A stretch of 64,000 nucleotides of DNA from Rhizobium sp. NZLR1 (GCF_017357385.1 NZ_CP071632.1:1059501-1123500); one strand, 5' to 3'. Counted from the stretch's first letter, positions 47,800-57,079 are shown. Notes: a model not told the origin generated them from the sequence alone. Translations and numbers: made by a program.

Positions 47800-47838
47800 G
47801 GATCACTGATCCAATTATAGCAGCTGGATCAGTGATCC
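47800..47838. promoter_or_regulatory. Twin TetR-type operator palindromes
   Basis: GGATCA-C-TGATCC (47800-47812) and GGATCA-G-TGATCC (47826-47838), each a perfect 6-bp-arm palindrome, centres 26 bp apart, in the divergent gap between the TetR gene and the 47.9 kb reductase gene. A further half-site GGTGATCC begins at 47784. Confidence 0.75.
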
Positions 47839-47927
47839 ATCAGATAGGGTGGATCCGCGAAAATCGCAACAGAGCCGCTACTCGACACGAAACCAGAAGT
47901 GATGGCGAACGCCCGAGGAACACGAAC

Positions 47928-48563
47928 ATGAGCACGATCAGCATCATCGGATCAGGCAGCATGGCCGCAGCGATCGGCGGGCTTGCTGCCAAGGCCGGAC
48001 ACACCGTCGAGGTGACGAGTCGCGACGCCGCGAAGGCGCGGGCGCTGGCCGCGCAGATCGGAGCCGGCGCGACGACAGGGACGTTTGGCGCTGCCCCGGC
48101 TGGAGACATCGTTATCCTTGCGGTTCCCTACGCCGCCGTACTCGACGTGGTGAAGCAGTACGGCGAAGGGCTGGCAGGCAAGCTCCTCGTCGACATCACC
48201 AACCCCGTTGCCTCCGACTACACGAGCTTCGTGACCCCTGAGGACAGTTTCGGCGCACGGGAAATCACCAAGGCCGCCCCTGCCGATGCGGTAGTCGTCA
48301 AGGCGTTCAACACCCTGTTCTCGCATGTCCTGGCTGCCGGTCCAGTCGAGGACCGCCCGTTGGACGTGCTCCTCGCCGGCGACGACGCACAGGCGAAGGC
48401 ACGCGTCTCGGCGTTCATCGAGAGCCTCGGACTGCGCCCCATGGATACCGGGGAGCTGCTTATGGCGCGGACGCTGGAGCACGCCTGCCTGCTGTCGCTG
48501 GGCCTCATGACCCACTCCGTCAAGCACACCAATTTCTCAATCGGCGTCAGCCTTCTCGGCTGA
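47928..48563 (+). CDS. NADP-binding oxidoreductase, F420-dependent-reductase-like (copy 1)
   Basis: 211 residues. Rossmann start ISIIGSGSMAAAIGGLAAKA, then VEVTSRDAAKARALAAQIGA (NADP-phosphate-binding SRD), GDIVILAVPYAAVLDVV, LVDITNPVASDY and VVKAFNTLF. It is near-identical in layout to the gene at 49.6 kb, pointing to a local duplication around the epimerase gene. ATG 47928 has a GAGGAA site. Likely repressed by the adjacent TetR protein. Substrate unknown. Confidence 0.85.
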   Translation: MSTISIIGSGSMAAAIGGLAAKAGHTVEVTSRDAAKARALAAQIGAGATTGTFGAAPAGDIVILAVPYAAVLDVVKQYGEGLAGKLLVDITNPVASDYTSFVTPEDSFGAREITKAAPADAVVVKAFNTLFSHVLAAGPVEDRPLDVLLAGDDAQAKARVSAFIESLGLRPMDTGELLMARTLEHACLLSLGLMTHSVKHTNFSIGVSLLG

Positions 48564-48615
48564 GTGAACCGGTACCATCAACTCCCGCATCACATCACCC
48601 ACAAGGAACAGTAAC

Positions 48616-49557
48616 ATGCACGTTTTCGTCACTGGCGGGACCGGCCATTCCGGTCCGTATATCATTTCCGACCTTATCGCAGCCGGTCACGAGGTCACTG
48701 CGCTTGCCCGGTCGGACAAGTCTGCGGAAGCGGTGTCCGCGCTTGGCGCCAAGGTGCGTCGCGGCGACCTCGATGATCTCGATGGGTTAAAAGCGGCGGC
48801 CGCAGACTTCGACGGCGTCATCCACGTCGCGCACCGGCAAGACCTGCTTCCCACCGGTGGCCTCGACGCGGTGGCTGCCGCGGAGCAAAAGATCATGCTC
48901 GCATACGGTGAGGCTCTGAAGGGGACCGGAAAGCCGCTGGTCACGTCGGGGAGCATTGGCTCGCCGGGTTGGGAACATCTCGGCCGCCCAGCCACCGAGG
49001 AGGACGCCACCCTCTCTGGCGGCGAGAAGTTCAAGGGCACCTTGCGAGTTCGCAACATTGCCGAAACGACGGTGCTCGGTCTCGCCGAGCAAGGCGTGCG
49101 CTCTTCGGTCGTACGGATTCCGACGATCATGCACAGCACGAGCGACAATGCCGGTTTCCTCCCGATACTGATCGGGCTTGCGAAGGAGAAGGGCGTTGTC
49201 GGCTATCCCGGCGACGGCAAAAACAATTGGTCGGCCGTGCACGCCCGCGACCTCGCCGCCGTGTTCCGTCTGGCGCTGGAGAAGAGCCCCGCCGGGAGGA
49301 ATTGGCATGCGGTTGCCGATGAGGCTATTGCGTTCCGCGAGATCGCCGAAGCCATCGGCAGCCGCTTGAACCTGCCGGCCGTGCCGATTCCCGCGGATGA
49401 GCTGATGCTGCCAGGCTTTTTCGGGTTCCTCGCGAATCTGGTGAAGCTGGACGTCGCCGCGTCCAATGCCATCACCCGCCGGGCCCTCGGCTGGGAACCC
49501 ACTCAGCCCGGCCTGCTCAAGGACCTGGACAACGGCCATTATTTCCCCGCCGGCTGA
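48616..49557 (+). CDS. NAD-dependent epimerase/dehydratase family protein (extended SDR)
   Basis: 313 residues. Extended-SDR start HVFVTGGTGHSGPYIISDL (TGGTGxxG), then VRRGDLDDLDGL, FDGVIHVAH, and NNWSAVHARDLAAVFRLALE. The usual YxxxK is not obvious (FKGTLRVRNIAE occupies the place), so it may be an atypical, NmrA-like sensor or reductase. It lies between the two near-duplicate reductase genes with 52 and 47 bases to each side, so all three probably form one operon. Confidence 0.82.
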   Translation: MHVFVTGGTGHSGPYIISDLIAAGHEVTALARSDKSAEAVSALGAKVRRGDLDDLDGLKAAAADFDGVIHVAHRQDLLPTGGLDAVAAAEQKIMLAYGEALKGTGKPLVTSGSIGSPGWEHLGRPATEEDATLSGGEKFKGTLRVRNIAETTVLGLAEQGVRSSVVRIPTIMHSTSDNAGFLPILIGLAKEKGVVGYPGDGKNNWSAVHARDLAAVFRLALEKSPAGRNWHAVADEAIAFREIAEAIGSRLNLPAVPIPADELMLPGFFGFLANLVKLDVAASNAITRRALGWEPTQPGLLKDLDNGHYFPAG

Positions 49558-49604
49558 CCAGCTTGGACACGACGAGCATAACTCAACTCTTTAGGAGACT
49601 GCAC

Positions 49605-50225
49605 ATGAGCATTATCAGCATCATCGGCTCAGGAACCATGGCCGCAGCGATCGCTGGCCGTACAGCCAAGGCCGGACACACTGTCGAGGTTGTCAGCCGA
49701 GACCCCGCCAAGGCGCGGGCGCTCGCCGACCAACTCGCAGCTGGAGCGACCACAGGGGCGTACGGGACAGCGCCGGCGGGCGACATCGTCATCCTCGCCG
49801 TGCCGTACCAAAGTGCGGCGGCGGTGGTGGCCGACTTTGGGGACGCGCTCGACGGCAAGGTGATCATCGACATCGCCAACCCAGTTGCCCCTGACCTCTC
49901 GGGCCTCGTCACCCCTCACGACAGTTCTGGTGCGCAGGAGACCGCCAAGGGCCTTCCCGCCGGCGCGCACATCGTCAAGGCGTTCAACACGATCTTCGGT
50001 CACGTACTTGCCAGGGGTGGACGCCTCGACGCGTTCATCGCAGCCGACGATGCGGAGGCGAAGGCGCGCGTTTCGACCTTCCTCGAAAGTCTCGGGCTGC
50101 GTCCGTTCGACGTCGGCGGCCTGCACATGGCCCAGACGCTTGAGGCGCTCGGCCTGATGATGATCGGCCTGGCCAAAAACGGCGCCGGCACCTGGGACTT
50201 CGCCATAAACGTCGATCTTGGCTGA
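49605..50225 (+). CDS. NADP-binding oxidoreductase, F420-dependent-reductase-like (copy 2)
   Basis: 206 residues. Start IIGSGTMAAAIAGRTAKAG, VEVVSRDPAKARALADQLAA, GDIVILAVPYQSAAAVVADF and IVKAFNTIFGHVLA parallel copy 1 almost residue for residue, while the C-terminus differs (LGLMMIGLAKNGAGTWDF). TAGGAGA site before ATG 49605. Last gene of the cluster. Function unknown; NADPH-dependent reduction of a small electrophile is a guess from the family. Confidence 0.85.
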   Translation: MSIISIIGSGTMAAAIAGRTAKAGHTVEVVSRDPAKARALADQLAAGATTGAYGTAPAGDIVILAVPYQSAAAVVADFGDALDGKVIIDIANPVAPDLSGLVTPHDSSGAQETAKGLPAGAHIVKAFNTIFGHVLARGGRLDAFIAADDAEAKARVSTFLESLGLRPFDVGGLHMAQTLEALGLMMIGLAKNGAGTWDFAINVDLG

Positions 50226-50386
50226 ATCCACCGACACCACGTCCATACCGGCAGGTCCGCAACAACACTGGGAGCAAGTCGTTTCTCACGTCGTTCTCAT
50301 CAACCAACCCAGTGGAGTTGTCTGGCGACGGCGGCTTTCCGGCTAGCCGGAACGGCGGTTGAAATTTTTTGCAGATCGCAGCAAAC

Positions 50387-51073
50387 CTATGCATCGATCG
50401 GGAACAGCATCAGAAACTGCCGGTCGCCTTCCGGGGTAAAGAGGATCGAGCGGCTTTCAGCCGTGCGTCGCGCCCAGCTCTTGTCGAGGAAGTTTGACAG
50501 CAGCGCCTTGCCGAGGCTGCCGGCAAGATGGGCGCGTCTTTCGCTCCAGTCGAGGCAGGAGCGGCAGAGCGGCCGGCGCGACGATTTCAGGTCGCCGACA
50601 TCGATGCCGATGCATTTGAGATCGTTTTCGCCCTTTTCGGTCAGCGCCAACCCGTCGCCGACCGCGTCGATCGAGCCTGAAGCAATCAGGCTGTCGAGCA
50701 TGCGCACGCCGTAATCGCCGGCCAGATGATCGTAGCAGATGCGCGCCTTGCGCAACGCCGGCTCTTTCGGCCCCGGCTGGTGGCGCAGATGCCCGCGTCC
50801 GGCGGCAAAGCCCATCATGCTTTCGATCAGCCGGGCGACGGCCTCGTCGGCCAGCGTGAAATAACGGTGACGCCCCTGCTTGCGCTGCGCAAGCAACCCG
50901 CCGGCTTCGAGTTTGGCAAGATGCGTGCTCGCCGTCTGCACGGTGATGCCGCCGACGCCGGCAAGCTCGGTCGCCGTCAGCGCCCGGCCGCCCGTCAGTG
51001 CCGCCAGCATGTTGGCGCGGGCGGGATCGCCGATGAGCGCGCCGATCTGCGCAATATCAGGACCTTCCTTCAT
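50387..51073 (-). CDS. ArsR family helix-turn-helix regulator
   Basis: 228 residues. The winged helix is clear: IGALIGDPARANMLAALTGG, LTATELAGVGGITVQTASTHLAKLEAGGLL, RKQGRHRYFTL. The C-terminal half (about 100-228) holds CIGIDVGDLK and CRSCLDWSERRAHLAGSLG, a conserved extension with cysteines CRSC found in a subset of ArsR proteins. Metal or redox sensing through them is possible. Divergent from the NIPSNAP-ABM pair across 71 bases, where CTTCG-N8-CGAAG (51075-51092) may be the operator. Confidence 0.87.
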   Translation of the reverse strand: MKEGPDIAQIGALIGDPARANMLAALTGGRALTATELAGVGGITVQTASTHLAKLEAGGLLAQRKQGRHRYFTLADEAVARLIESMMGFAAGRGHLRHQPGPKEPALRKARICYDHLAGDYGVRMLDSLIASGSIDAVGDGLALTEKGENDLKCIGIDVGDLKSSRRPLCRSCLDWSERRAHLAGSLGKALLSNFLDKSWARRTAESRSILFTPEGDRQFLMLFPIDA

Positions 51074-51074
51074 A

Positions 51075-51092
51075 CTTCGATCGTAACCGAAG
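51075..51092. promoter_or_regulatory. Candidate ArsR operator
   Basis: CTTCG-ATCGTAAC-CGAAG, a 5-bp inverted repeat adjoining the ArsR start codon in the divergent gap. Weak evidence: position and symmetry only. Confidence 0.35.
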
Positions 51093-51144
51093 CATCGCCG
51101 TCAGGCAATGTGCGAAAAAGGATGGAAAGCAAAAGGAGAAATCG

Positions 51145-51474
51145 ATGATTACCTGCTTCATCCGCTATCAGATCGACCCGTTCAAGAAAGAGGCGTTTGC
51201 CGAATATGCCCGCAACTGGGGCCAGACGATCCCCAGGAATGGCGCCGACCTGATCGGCTATTTCGGCCCGCACGAGGGATCGGCGACCACGGCCTACGGC
51301 GTCTACAACATCGAAAGCCTCGCCGCCTACGAAGCCTATCGCGCCCGGCTGGCGGCCGACCCGCTCGGCCGCGAGAATTACGAATTCGCCAGACGCGAAG
51401 GTTTCATCCGCAAGGAGGATCGCATCTTCCTCAAAAATGTCTCCGCCCCTCACGCCAAGCTGGTGCTGCCATGA
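51145..51474 (+). CDS. NIPSNAP family protein
   Basis: 109 residues of a ferredoxin-like (dimeric alpha/beta barrel) NIPSNAP fold: MITCFIRYQIDPFKKEAF, GADLIGYFGPHEGSATTAYG and the C-terminal ...VSAPHAKLVLP. Bacterial NIPSNAP proteins are often paired with monooxygenase-like partners; the role is undetermined. AAAGGAGAAATCG site before the ATG. Overlaps the next gene by four bases. Confidence 0.85.
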   Translation: MITCFIRYQIDPFKKEAFAEYARNWGQTIPRNGADLIGYFGPHEGSATTAYGVYNIESLAAYEAYRARLAADPLGRENYEFARREGFIRKEDRIFLKNVSAPHAKLVLP

Positions 51475-51821
51475 TCGCCGTCATCTTCGAAGTCGTGCCC
51501 TATATGGGCGAACGCCACAAATATCTGGATCTTGCCGGCGAGTTGCGCGCCGAACTCGAAGTGATCGACGGCTTCATCTCGATCGAGCGTTTCGAGAGCC
51601 TGACGAACCGCGGCAAGCTGCTGTCGCTCTCCTTCTTCCGCGACGAGGCGGCGGTCAAGGAATGGCGCAACCGCGAGACCCATCGCGCCGCCCAGCAGGC
51701 CGGCCGCGGCGGCATCTTCGCCGATTATCGCCTGCGTATCGCCAGTGTCGTGCGCGATTACGGCATGTTCGAACGCGACGAGGCCCCGGCCGATAGCAGG
51801 AGTGTGCACGATGCGGCGTGA
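51471..51821 (+). CDS. Antibiotic biosynthesis monooxygenase (ABM) domain protein
   Basis: 116 residues. The ABM fold is seen in IAVIFEVVPYMGERHKYLDL, the IDGFISIERFESLTNRGKLL strand pair and FFRDEAAVKEWRNRETHRAA. Members include small cofactor-free oxygenases and haem-degrading proteins; key catalytic residues are not diagnostic here. The ATG overlaps the NIPSNAP stop (ATGA), so the two are coupled. The ArsR gene opposite probably regulates both. Confidence 0.85.
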   Translation: MIAVIFEVVPYMGERHKYLDLAGELRAELEVIDGFISIERFESLTNRGKLLSLSFFRDEAAVKEWRNRETHRAAQQAGRGGIFADYRLRIASVVRDYGMFERDEAPADSRSVHDAA

Positions 51822-51979
51822 GGTCGAGAGCGAGCGCATCCCGCGCGATCGCCAGACCGGCGCTGTGAAAACTGCAACTGGCGTAACCCGTTCGAACTAT
51901 ACGCGTGACAACGAATTTATTTCATCTATCGATGGCTTTTGACAGGCTGCGGGGAGCCTTTTGATAGGAGATTTACATC

Positions 51980-52615
51980 GTGTTTCGGGAAAGCCAGCTA
52001 GCACGAAAAAAACGGAACTGGCCAGTTTCTTCCGATTTTCTGTCGTACGGTGCTGTTGAACGGCATCGAAGCAAAGTTTTGATTGTGGCGCTCTGCATTT
52101 TGAGCATCTCAGCCGGTGCTGCAACTTCGAAGCAAAAAGAGTGCTCGGCATATTGGTTGAGAATGTGGGATACTCGCTCTGACCCACAAAAATGGTCATA
52201 TGTAGATCTGTCTTATTATGCAGAATATGGAGCTCACCCAAATATACAAGGATATTCCTCAAAAGAGATATCGGTGTACCTTGCGGCCTTGGCAATAAAG
52301 AACAAGCAAGGGCTAGATCTTAATTTGCGGAGCATATCGTTGGAGGCCATGGATAAGTCTCACAGGGCAGGCTCCATGCGCTATGTGATAGCGCGGTTCT
52401 TTGGATTGAGCTTGCCGGATTGGGAGGGCCATAATCGTCCTGACCGATGTGTTTTTTCGCAATCCAGCGCGTGCCTTGAGCGACTAACGCGCCGCCTGTT
52501 GCCGAAAGCTGAAAAGATGCGGCAATTCCTGGAAAGCGCTGCTCGATCTGGGGAGATCGGAGACGTTCCGTGCGAAGGTGGAATCGAGTACTTCGACCGT
52601 CCGCGATTGCGCTGA
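51980..52615 (+). CDS. Orphan AT-rich gene, unknown function
   Basis: 211 residues from a GTG start (TAGGAG site). One hydrophobic segment (VLIVALCILSISAGAA, about 33-48) may be a signal anchor, so most of the protein would be periplasmic. Motifs such as SAYWLRMWDTRSDPQKWSYV, NKQGLDLNLRSISLEAMDK and SSACLERLTRRL do not match any family I know. Codons rich in TTA, ATA, TAT and AAA differ sharply from the neighbours, which suggests recent transfer from a lower-GC donor. Sits between an ABM gene and ccrM. Confidence 0.68.
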   Translation: MFRESQLARKKRNWPVSSDFLSYGAVERHRSKVLIVALCILSISAGAATSKQKECSAYWLRMWDTRSDPQKWSYVDLSYYAEYGAHPNIQGYSSKEISVYLAALAIKNKQGLDLNLRSISLEAMDKSHRAGSMRYVIARFFGLSLPDWEGHNRPDRCVFSQSSACLERLTRRLLPKAEKMRQFLESAARSGEIGDVPCEGGIEYFDRPRLR

Positions 52616-52645
52616 CTGGCTTGTAGAGTGGATGAGCTTTAGCGT

Positions 52646-52719
52646 CGCTCGCTCGACTCAGTGAGCGAGGAACCGGCTCAGTCGCCTAGCGGCCTACCAT
52701 TCCCACTCGCTCGCTCGAC
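52646..52719. other. Direct repeats and GANTC-bearing stem upstream of ccrM
   Basis: CGCTCGCTCGAC occurs at 52646-52657 and 52708-52719. The first copy lies in an inverted repeat CTCGCTC (52648-52654) / GAGCGAG (52663-52669) whose loop holds GACTC, a GANTC target of CcrM (52655-52659). Another GATTC lies early in ccrM at 52875. Autoregulation is a possible reading. Confidence 0.45.
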
Positions 52720-52814
52720 CGCCTCCCGAATAAATTCCCGAAATCGCCCACGGCTTCAGGCTTTGGTAACTAAGTTGGGTAACCATAACGGACAGTTAAG
52801 CGTAGAGCGTATGA

Positions 52815-53969
<1,155 letters not shown>

Positions 53970-54034
53970 GCAGCACCTTCGACGGATCGAAATACCTTCT
54001 TCCGGTTTCCTCCAGTTGCGGAAGAAGGCCAAGG

Positions 54035-54066
54035 CGCCCGGGGTTTGAGCCCCGGGCGTCTTCTAT
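54035..54066 (+). terminator. Rho-independent terminator of ccrM
   Basis: CGCCCGGGG (54035-54043) and CCCCGGGCG (54050-54058) with a 6-base loop, followed by a T-rich tail (TCTTCTATTT). 65 bases after the stop. Confidence 0.85.
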
Positions 54067-54087
54067 TTGAGCTAGGGAATGCGGCAA

Positions 54088-54453
54088 TCAGAAATCCTTG
54101 TAATCGGTGACGTCGACGCGGGTGATGCGGCCTTCCGAATTGAAGGTGATCGTCTCCTCACCGTCGCGGATCAGCGGCTTGCCCGTTTTGCTATGGGTGG
54201 CGCGAAGCGACCAGACCGCCCGGCCGGACAGCGGGGTCAGTGTCTCCACCAGCGAATTTTCCGCCGTCTGATCGGGATAGTCTTCGAAATATTTCCGGAA
54301 GGCCGCCATGATCTCAGCCCGGCCGGCAAGGCTGCCGACGCCGTTTGAGACATAGGTGGCGTCCTCGGCGAAATAGGCCTCGATCGCCGGGAAATCCAGC
54401 GCGTTGATGGCGGCGTGAAAGCGGTCGATTTCCTCTGCCGGGTCGAAAGCCAT
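54088..54453 (-). CDS. SnoaL/NTF2-like family protein
   Basis: 121 residues with the NTF2 cone fold: AAINALDFPAIEAYFAEDATYV, GRAEIMAAFRKYFED and the C-terminal EGRITRVDVTDYKDF. SnoaL-like proteins bind small molecules or act as isomerases/hydrolases; no catalytic signature identifies this one. It follows the HAD gene with 4 bases between and ends the leftward run mutY-HAD-SnoaL. Confidence 0.85.
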   Translation of the reverse strand: MAFDPAEEIDRFHAAINALDFPAIEAYFAEDATYVSNGVGSLAGRAEIMAAFRKYFEDYPDQTAENSLVETLTPLSGRAVWSLRATHSKTGKPLIRDGEETITFNSEGRITRVDVTDYKDF

Positions 54454-54457
54454 GGGG

Positions 54458-55078
54458 TCAGACCTTCAATCCGTACGCGGCGAGATCGCTGCGCAGTTTC
54501 TCGGCACCCGAAAACAGCACCGCATTCCAGCCGAAGGCCTTGGCGCCTTCGACATTGACCGACGCGTCGTCGATGAAAATCGTTGCCTTGGGATCGAGGC
54601 CGAAGCTCTTCGTATGGCTCTCGTAGATCGCGAGATCCGGCTTGATCAGGCCGACATCGCCGGAAACGGTGACGCCGCGTGGCAGGGTGAGGAAGGGGAA
54701 ACGCGCCTGCGCCTCGCGAAACGTGTCGGAGGCGAAGTTGGTCAGCATCGTCACGTCGCGCCCTTCGGCGATCAGCCCCTCCATGATCGCGACGCTGTCC
54801 TCATAGGCGTGCGGCACCATCTCGTGCCAATATTTGCGGAAGGCGCGGATATGCTCTTCGCGGGCAGGGTGCTCTTTAATCAGCAGCGCTTCGGCCTCCG
54901 CCCATGTGCGGCCGCGGTCCTGCTCGATGTTCCAGTCATGAGTGCAGATATTGGCGAAGAACCAGTTGCGCTCGGTCTCATCGGGAATGAGCCGGCTGAA
55001 GGCAAGATGCGGATCGTAATGAATAAGGACTTTGCCGATATCGAAAACAATATGCTTTATCTCGGTGGTCATGGTCAT
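54458..55078 (-). CDS. HAD family hydrolase (subfamily IA)
   Basis: 206 residues. Motif I HIVFDIGKVLIHYDPH (DxGxV), motif II threonine in VTMLTNFAS, motif III lysine in GLIKPDLAIYE and motif IV IFIDDASVNVEGAKAFG. The DIGKV start and cap are those of YihX-like alpha-glucose-1-phosphate or nucleotide phosphatases. Start overlaps the mutY stop (ATGA). Confidence 0.9.
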   Translation of the reverse strand: MTMTTEIKHIVFDIGKVLIHYDPHLAFSRLIPDETERNWFFANICTHDWNIEQDRGRTWAEAEALLIKEHPAREEHIRAFRKYWHEMVPHAYEDSVAIMEGLIAEGRDVTMLTNFASDTFREAQARFPFLTLPRGVTVSGDVGLIKPDLAIYESHTKSFGLDPKATIFIDDASVNVEGAKAFGWNAVLFSGAEKLRSDLAAYGLKV

Positions 55079-56178
55079 CCCTTGGATGTTTTGAACGCGA
55101 GAGGAATAGCCGCCGCGATCGCTTTTTTCATGATTGTGGGTAAGGCCTGCGCTTCAAGATTTGTAACCGGCTCCCACCATTCGTCATTCGGGCTGACATT
55201 CGTTTTTGGCTTGCCGGCGATCGCCGCCCGCCAGATCGACAGCCGGAGCTCGAAATGGGTGAAGACATGGATGACGGTGCCGCATGCCTGCCAGGCCGCC
55301 TCGAAGGGCGCGGCTGAGGCCGAGGTTTCGCCGTCGAGGCGCGCCGTCCAGGCCGTTGTCGGCACCTCGGTCATGCCGCCGAGCAGGCCGCTGTCGATGC
55401 GCCGCCGCAGCAGGATCTCGCCATCGTCAGTCACCGCGATGAAGGCCGCGCCCTGCCGCACCGGCTTTTCCTTCTTTGCCGCCTTAACCGGAAAGAGCTC
55501 GGGATCGGAAAGTTTCAGCGCCTCGCAGGCGCCGCGGAACGGACAGAGCGAACAGGCCGGCCGTTTCGGCGTGCAGATCGTCGCCCCGAGATCCATCATC
55601 GCCTGGGCAAAATCGCCTGGCCGCAGAGCCGGCGTCAGCGCCGCCACCTTCTGCTTCATCAGTGGCTTTCCCGCCGGAAGCGGCGTGTCGATCGCATAGA
55701 GCCTGGAGATCACCCGCTCGACATTGCCGTCCATCACCGCCGCCTGCCGGTTGAAGGCAATGGCCGCGACGGCCGCTGCCGTATAGTCGCCGATCCCGGG
55801 CAGGGATTTGAGCCCTTCTTCGGTATCGGGAAAGACGCCGCCATGCTCTTTCGCCACTGCTTCGGCGCATTTCTTCAGGTTGCGGGCCCGCGCGTAATAG
55901 CCAAGCCCCGCCCAGGCGGCCATCACCGCGTCGCTTTCGGCCGCGGCAAGATCGGTCACCGCAGGCCAGCGTTCGAGAAACCTGGAGAAATAGGGTTTGA
56001 CCGCCTGCACCGTCGTCTGTTGCAGCATCACCTCGGAAAGCCAGACGCGATAGGGATCGGGTTTGACGCCGCCGGCCGCCATGCCGGGCGAGACCCGCCA
56101 GGGCAGGTCGCGGTGGTGGCGGTCGTACCAGTCGAGCAGGGGCTTTGCGGAGGGAGTGTCGGGTTTCGTGAGCGTCAT
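55075..56178 (-). CDS. mutY: A/G-specific adenine DNA glycosylase
   Basis: 367 residues. Helix-hairpin-helix LPGIGDYTAAAVAAIAF with the catalytic Asp slightly downstream (VMDGNVERVISRL), the [4Fe-4S] cluster C-x6-C-x2-C-x5-C (CTPKRPACSLCPFRGAC) and a NUDIX-like C-terminal domain that recognises 8-oxoG (LLRRRIDSGLLGGMTEVPTT). It removes adenine opposite 8-oxoguanine. ATG 56178 (MTLTKPDTPSAKPLLDWYD) fits the family. Divergent from the DUF721 gene. Confidence 0.96.
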   Translation of the reverse strand: MTLTKPDTPSAKPLLDWYDRHHRDLPWRVSPGMAAGGVKPDPYRVWLSEVMLQQTTVQAVKPYFSRFLERWPAVTDLAAAESDAVMAAWAGLGYYARARNLKKCAEAVAKEHGGVFPDTEEGLKSLPGIGDYTAAAVAAIAFNRQAAVMDGNVERVISRLYAIDTPLPAGKPLMKQKVAALTPALRPGDFAQAMMDLGATICTPKRPACSLCPFRGACEALKLSDPELFPVKAAKKEKPVRQGAAFIAVTDDGEILLRRRIDSGLLGGMTEVPTTAWTARLDGETSASAAPFEAAWQACGTVIHVFTHFELRLSIWRAAIAGKPKTNVSPNDEWWEPVTNLEAQALPTIMKKAIAAAIPLAFKTSKG

Positions 56179-56286
56179 GATTTGCCGGGATCGGGGGAAG
56201 TGCCTATACTTGGCGAAGCAATGCCGCGCGATCAAGCCGGTGATGCGAATTGCCTGTGCGATTGGCAGGGGCATCCAAGGGTTTCG

Positions 56287-56784
56287 ATGAGTTATCCACG
56301 CAAAGGTGCAAAGCAGATTTCCGAGCTGGCGAACGGGCTGATCGATCCCGTCCTGGCGCGCCGCGCCGGCATCAACACGGCCCTGCTCGGCTCATGGAGC
56401 GAAATCGCCGGCGAGGATTTTGCCGATTGCACCCGCCCGGAAAAGATCGCCTGGGCCCGCGGCGGCAATGAGGTCGGCGGCTTCCGCCCCGGTGTGCTGA
56501 CGATTGCCTGCGAAGGCGCGCGCGCGCTTTTTCTCACCCATGCCCAGGGTGAACTCATCCAGCGCATCAACAGCTTCTTCGGCTTTGCCGCCGTCCACCA
56601 GATCCGCATCGTCCAGAAGCCGGTCTCAAACCCCGCCCGCCGCTCCCGCACCCCGCCGCCGCTGAAGGGCGAAGCCGCCCGCAAGCTCGAAGGCATGATG
56701 GAAGGCATAGAGGGCGACAAACTGCGCCAGGCGATCCAGCGCTTAGGGACCGCCGTGATGGGCAAGCGGGGAACTCAACGCTGA
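56287..56784 (+). CDS. DUF721 (DciA-like) family protein
   Basis: 165 residues. The N-terminal DUF721 domain shows ISELANGLIDPVLARRAG, LLGSWSEIAGEDFADCTRPE and the GVLTIACEGARALFLTHAQ core, with a basic C-terminal part (RRSRTPPPLKGEAARK). DciA-like proteins help load the replicative helicase in bacteria lacking DnaC. ATG 56287 has an AAGGG site. Upstream of the toxin-antitoxin pair. Confidence 0.87.
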   Translation: MSYPRKGAKQISELANGLIDPVLARRAGINTALLGSWSEIAGEDFADCTRPEKIAWARGGNEVGGFRPGVLTIACEGARALFLTHAQGELIQRINSFFGFAAVHQIRIVQKPVSNPARRSRTPPPLKGEAARKLEGMMEGIEGDKLRQAIQRLGTAVMGKRGTQR

Positions 56785-56820
56785 CATTCGATCGCTCGGG
56801 CTGGCGATACAGCCCTTAGG

Positions 56821-56840
56821 ATGCTATACGTGTATAGCAT
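56821..56840. promoter_or_regulatory. Toxin-antitoxin operator palindrome
   Basis: ATGCTATA-CGTG-TATAGCAT, 8-bp arms, directly upstream of the antitoxin ribosome-binding site. The expected target for ribbon-helix-helix autoregulation. Confidence 0.75.
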
Positions 56841-56854
56841 TCAGGAGAAAAATC

Positions 56855-57079
56855 ATGCTGGCCTTGCGGTTGCCGCCCGATATCGAAGCACGGCTCGATG
56901 AACTTGCCAAGCGCACGGGCCGCAGCAAGAGTTTCTATGCACGTCAGGCCATCCTCGAGCATCTCGACGATCTCGAAGATATATACCTCGCCGAAAAACG
57001 CCTCGAAGAACTTCGTCGGGGTGAGAGCGATAGCGTGCCGCTGGCCGAGCTGATGGCGCGTCATGGTTTGGAGAATTGA
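56855..57079 (+). CDS. RelB/DinJ-type ribbon-helix-helix antitoxin
   Basis: 74 residues. The RHH N-terminus ([34 protein letters not shown]) should bind the palindrome upstream. The acidic C-terminal tail ([19 protein letters not shown]) would wrap the toxin. AGGAGAAAAATC site before the ATG. Overlaps the toxin gene by 17 bases. Confidence 0.9.
   Translation: MLALRLPPDIEARLDELAKRTGRSKSFYARQAILEHLDDLEDIYLAEKRLEELRRGESDSVPLAELMARHGLEN

Noticed and set aside
47760..47927. Earlier start for the 47.9 kb reductase gene
   Set aside because: It would translate the two operator palindromes and put 56 residues before the Rossmann GxGxxG motif.
51811..51942. A 43-codon ORF starting inside the ABM gene end
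   Set aside because: No ribosome-binding site of its own beyond coding sequence and no domain; could be translated by coupling but nothing supports it.
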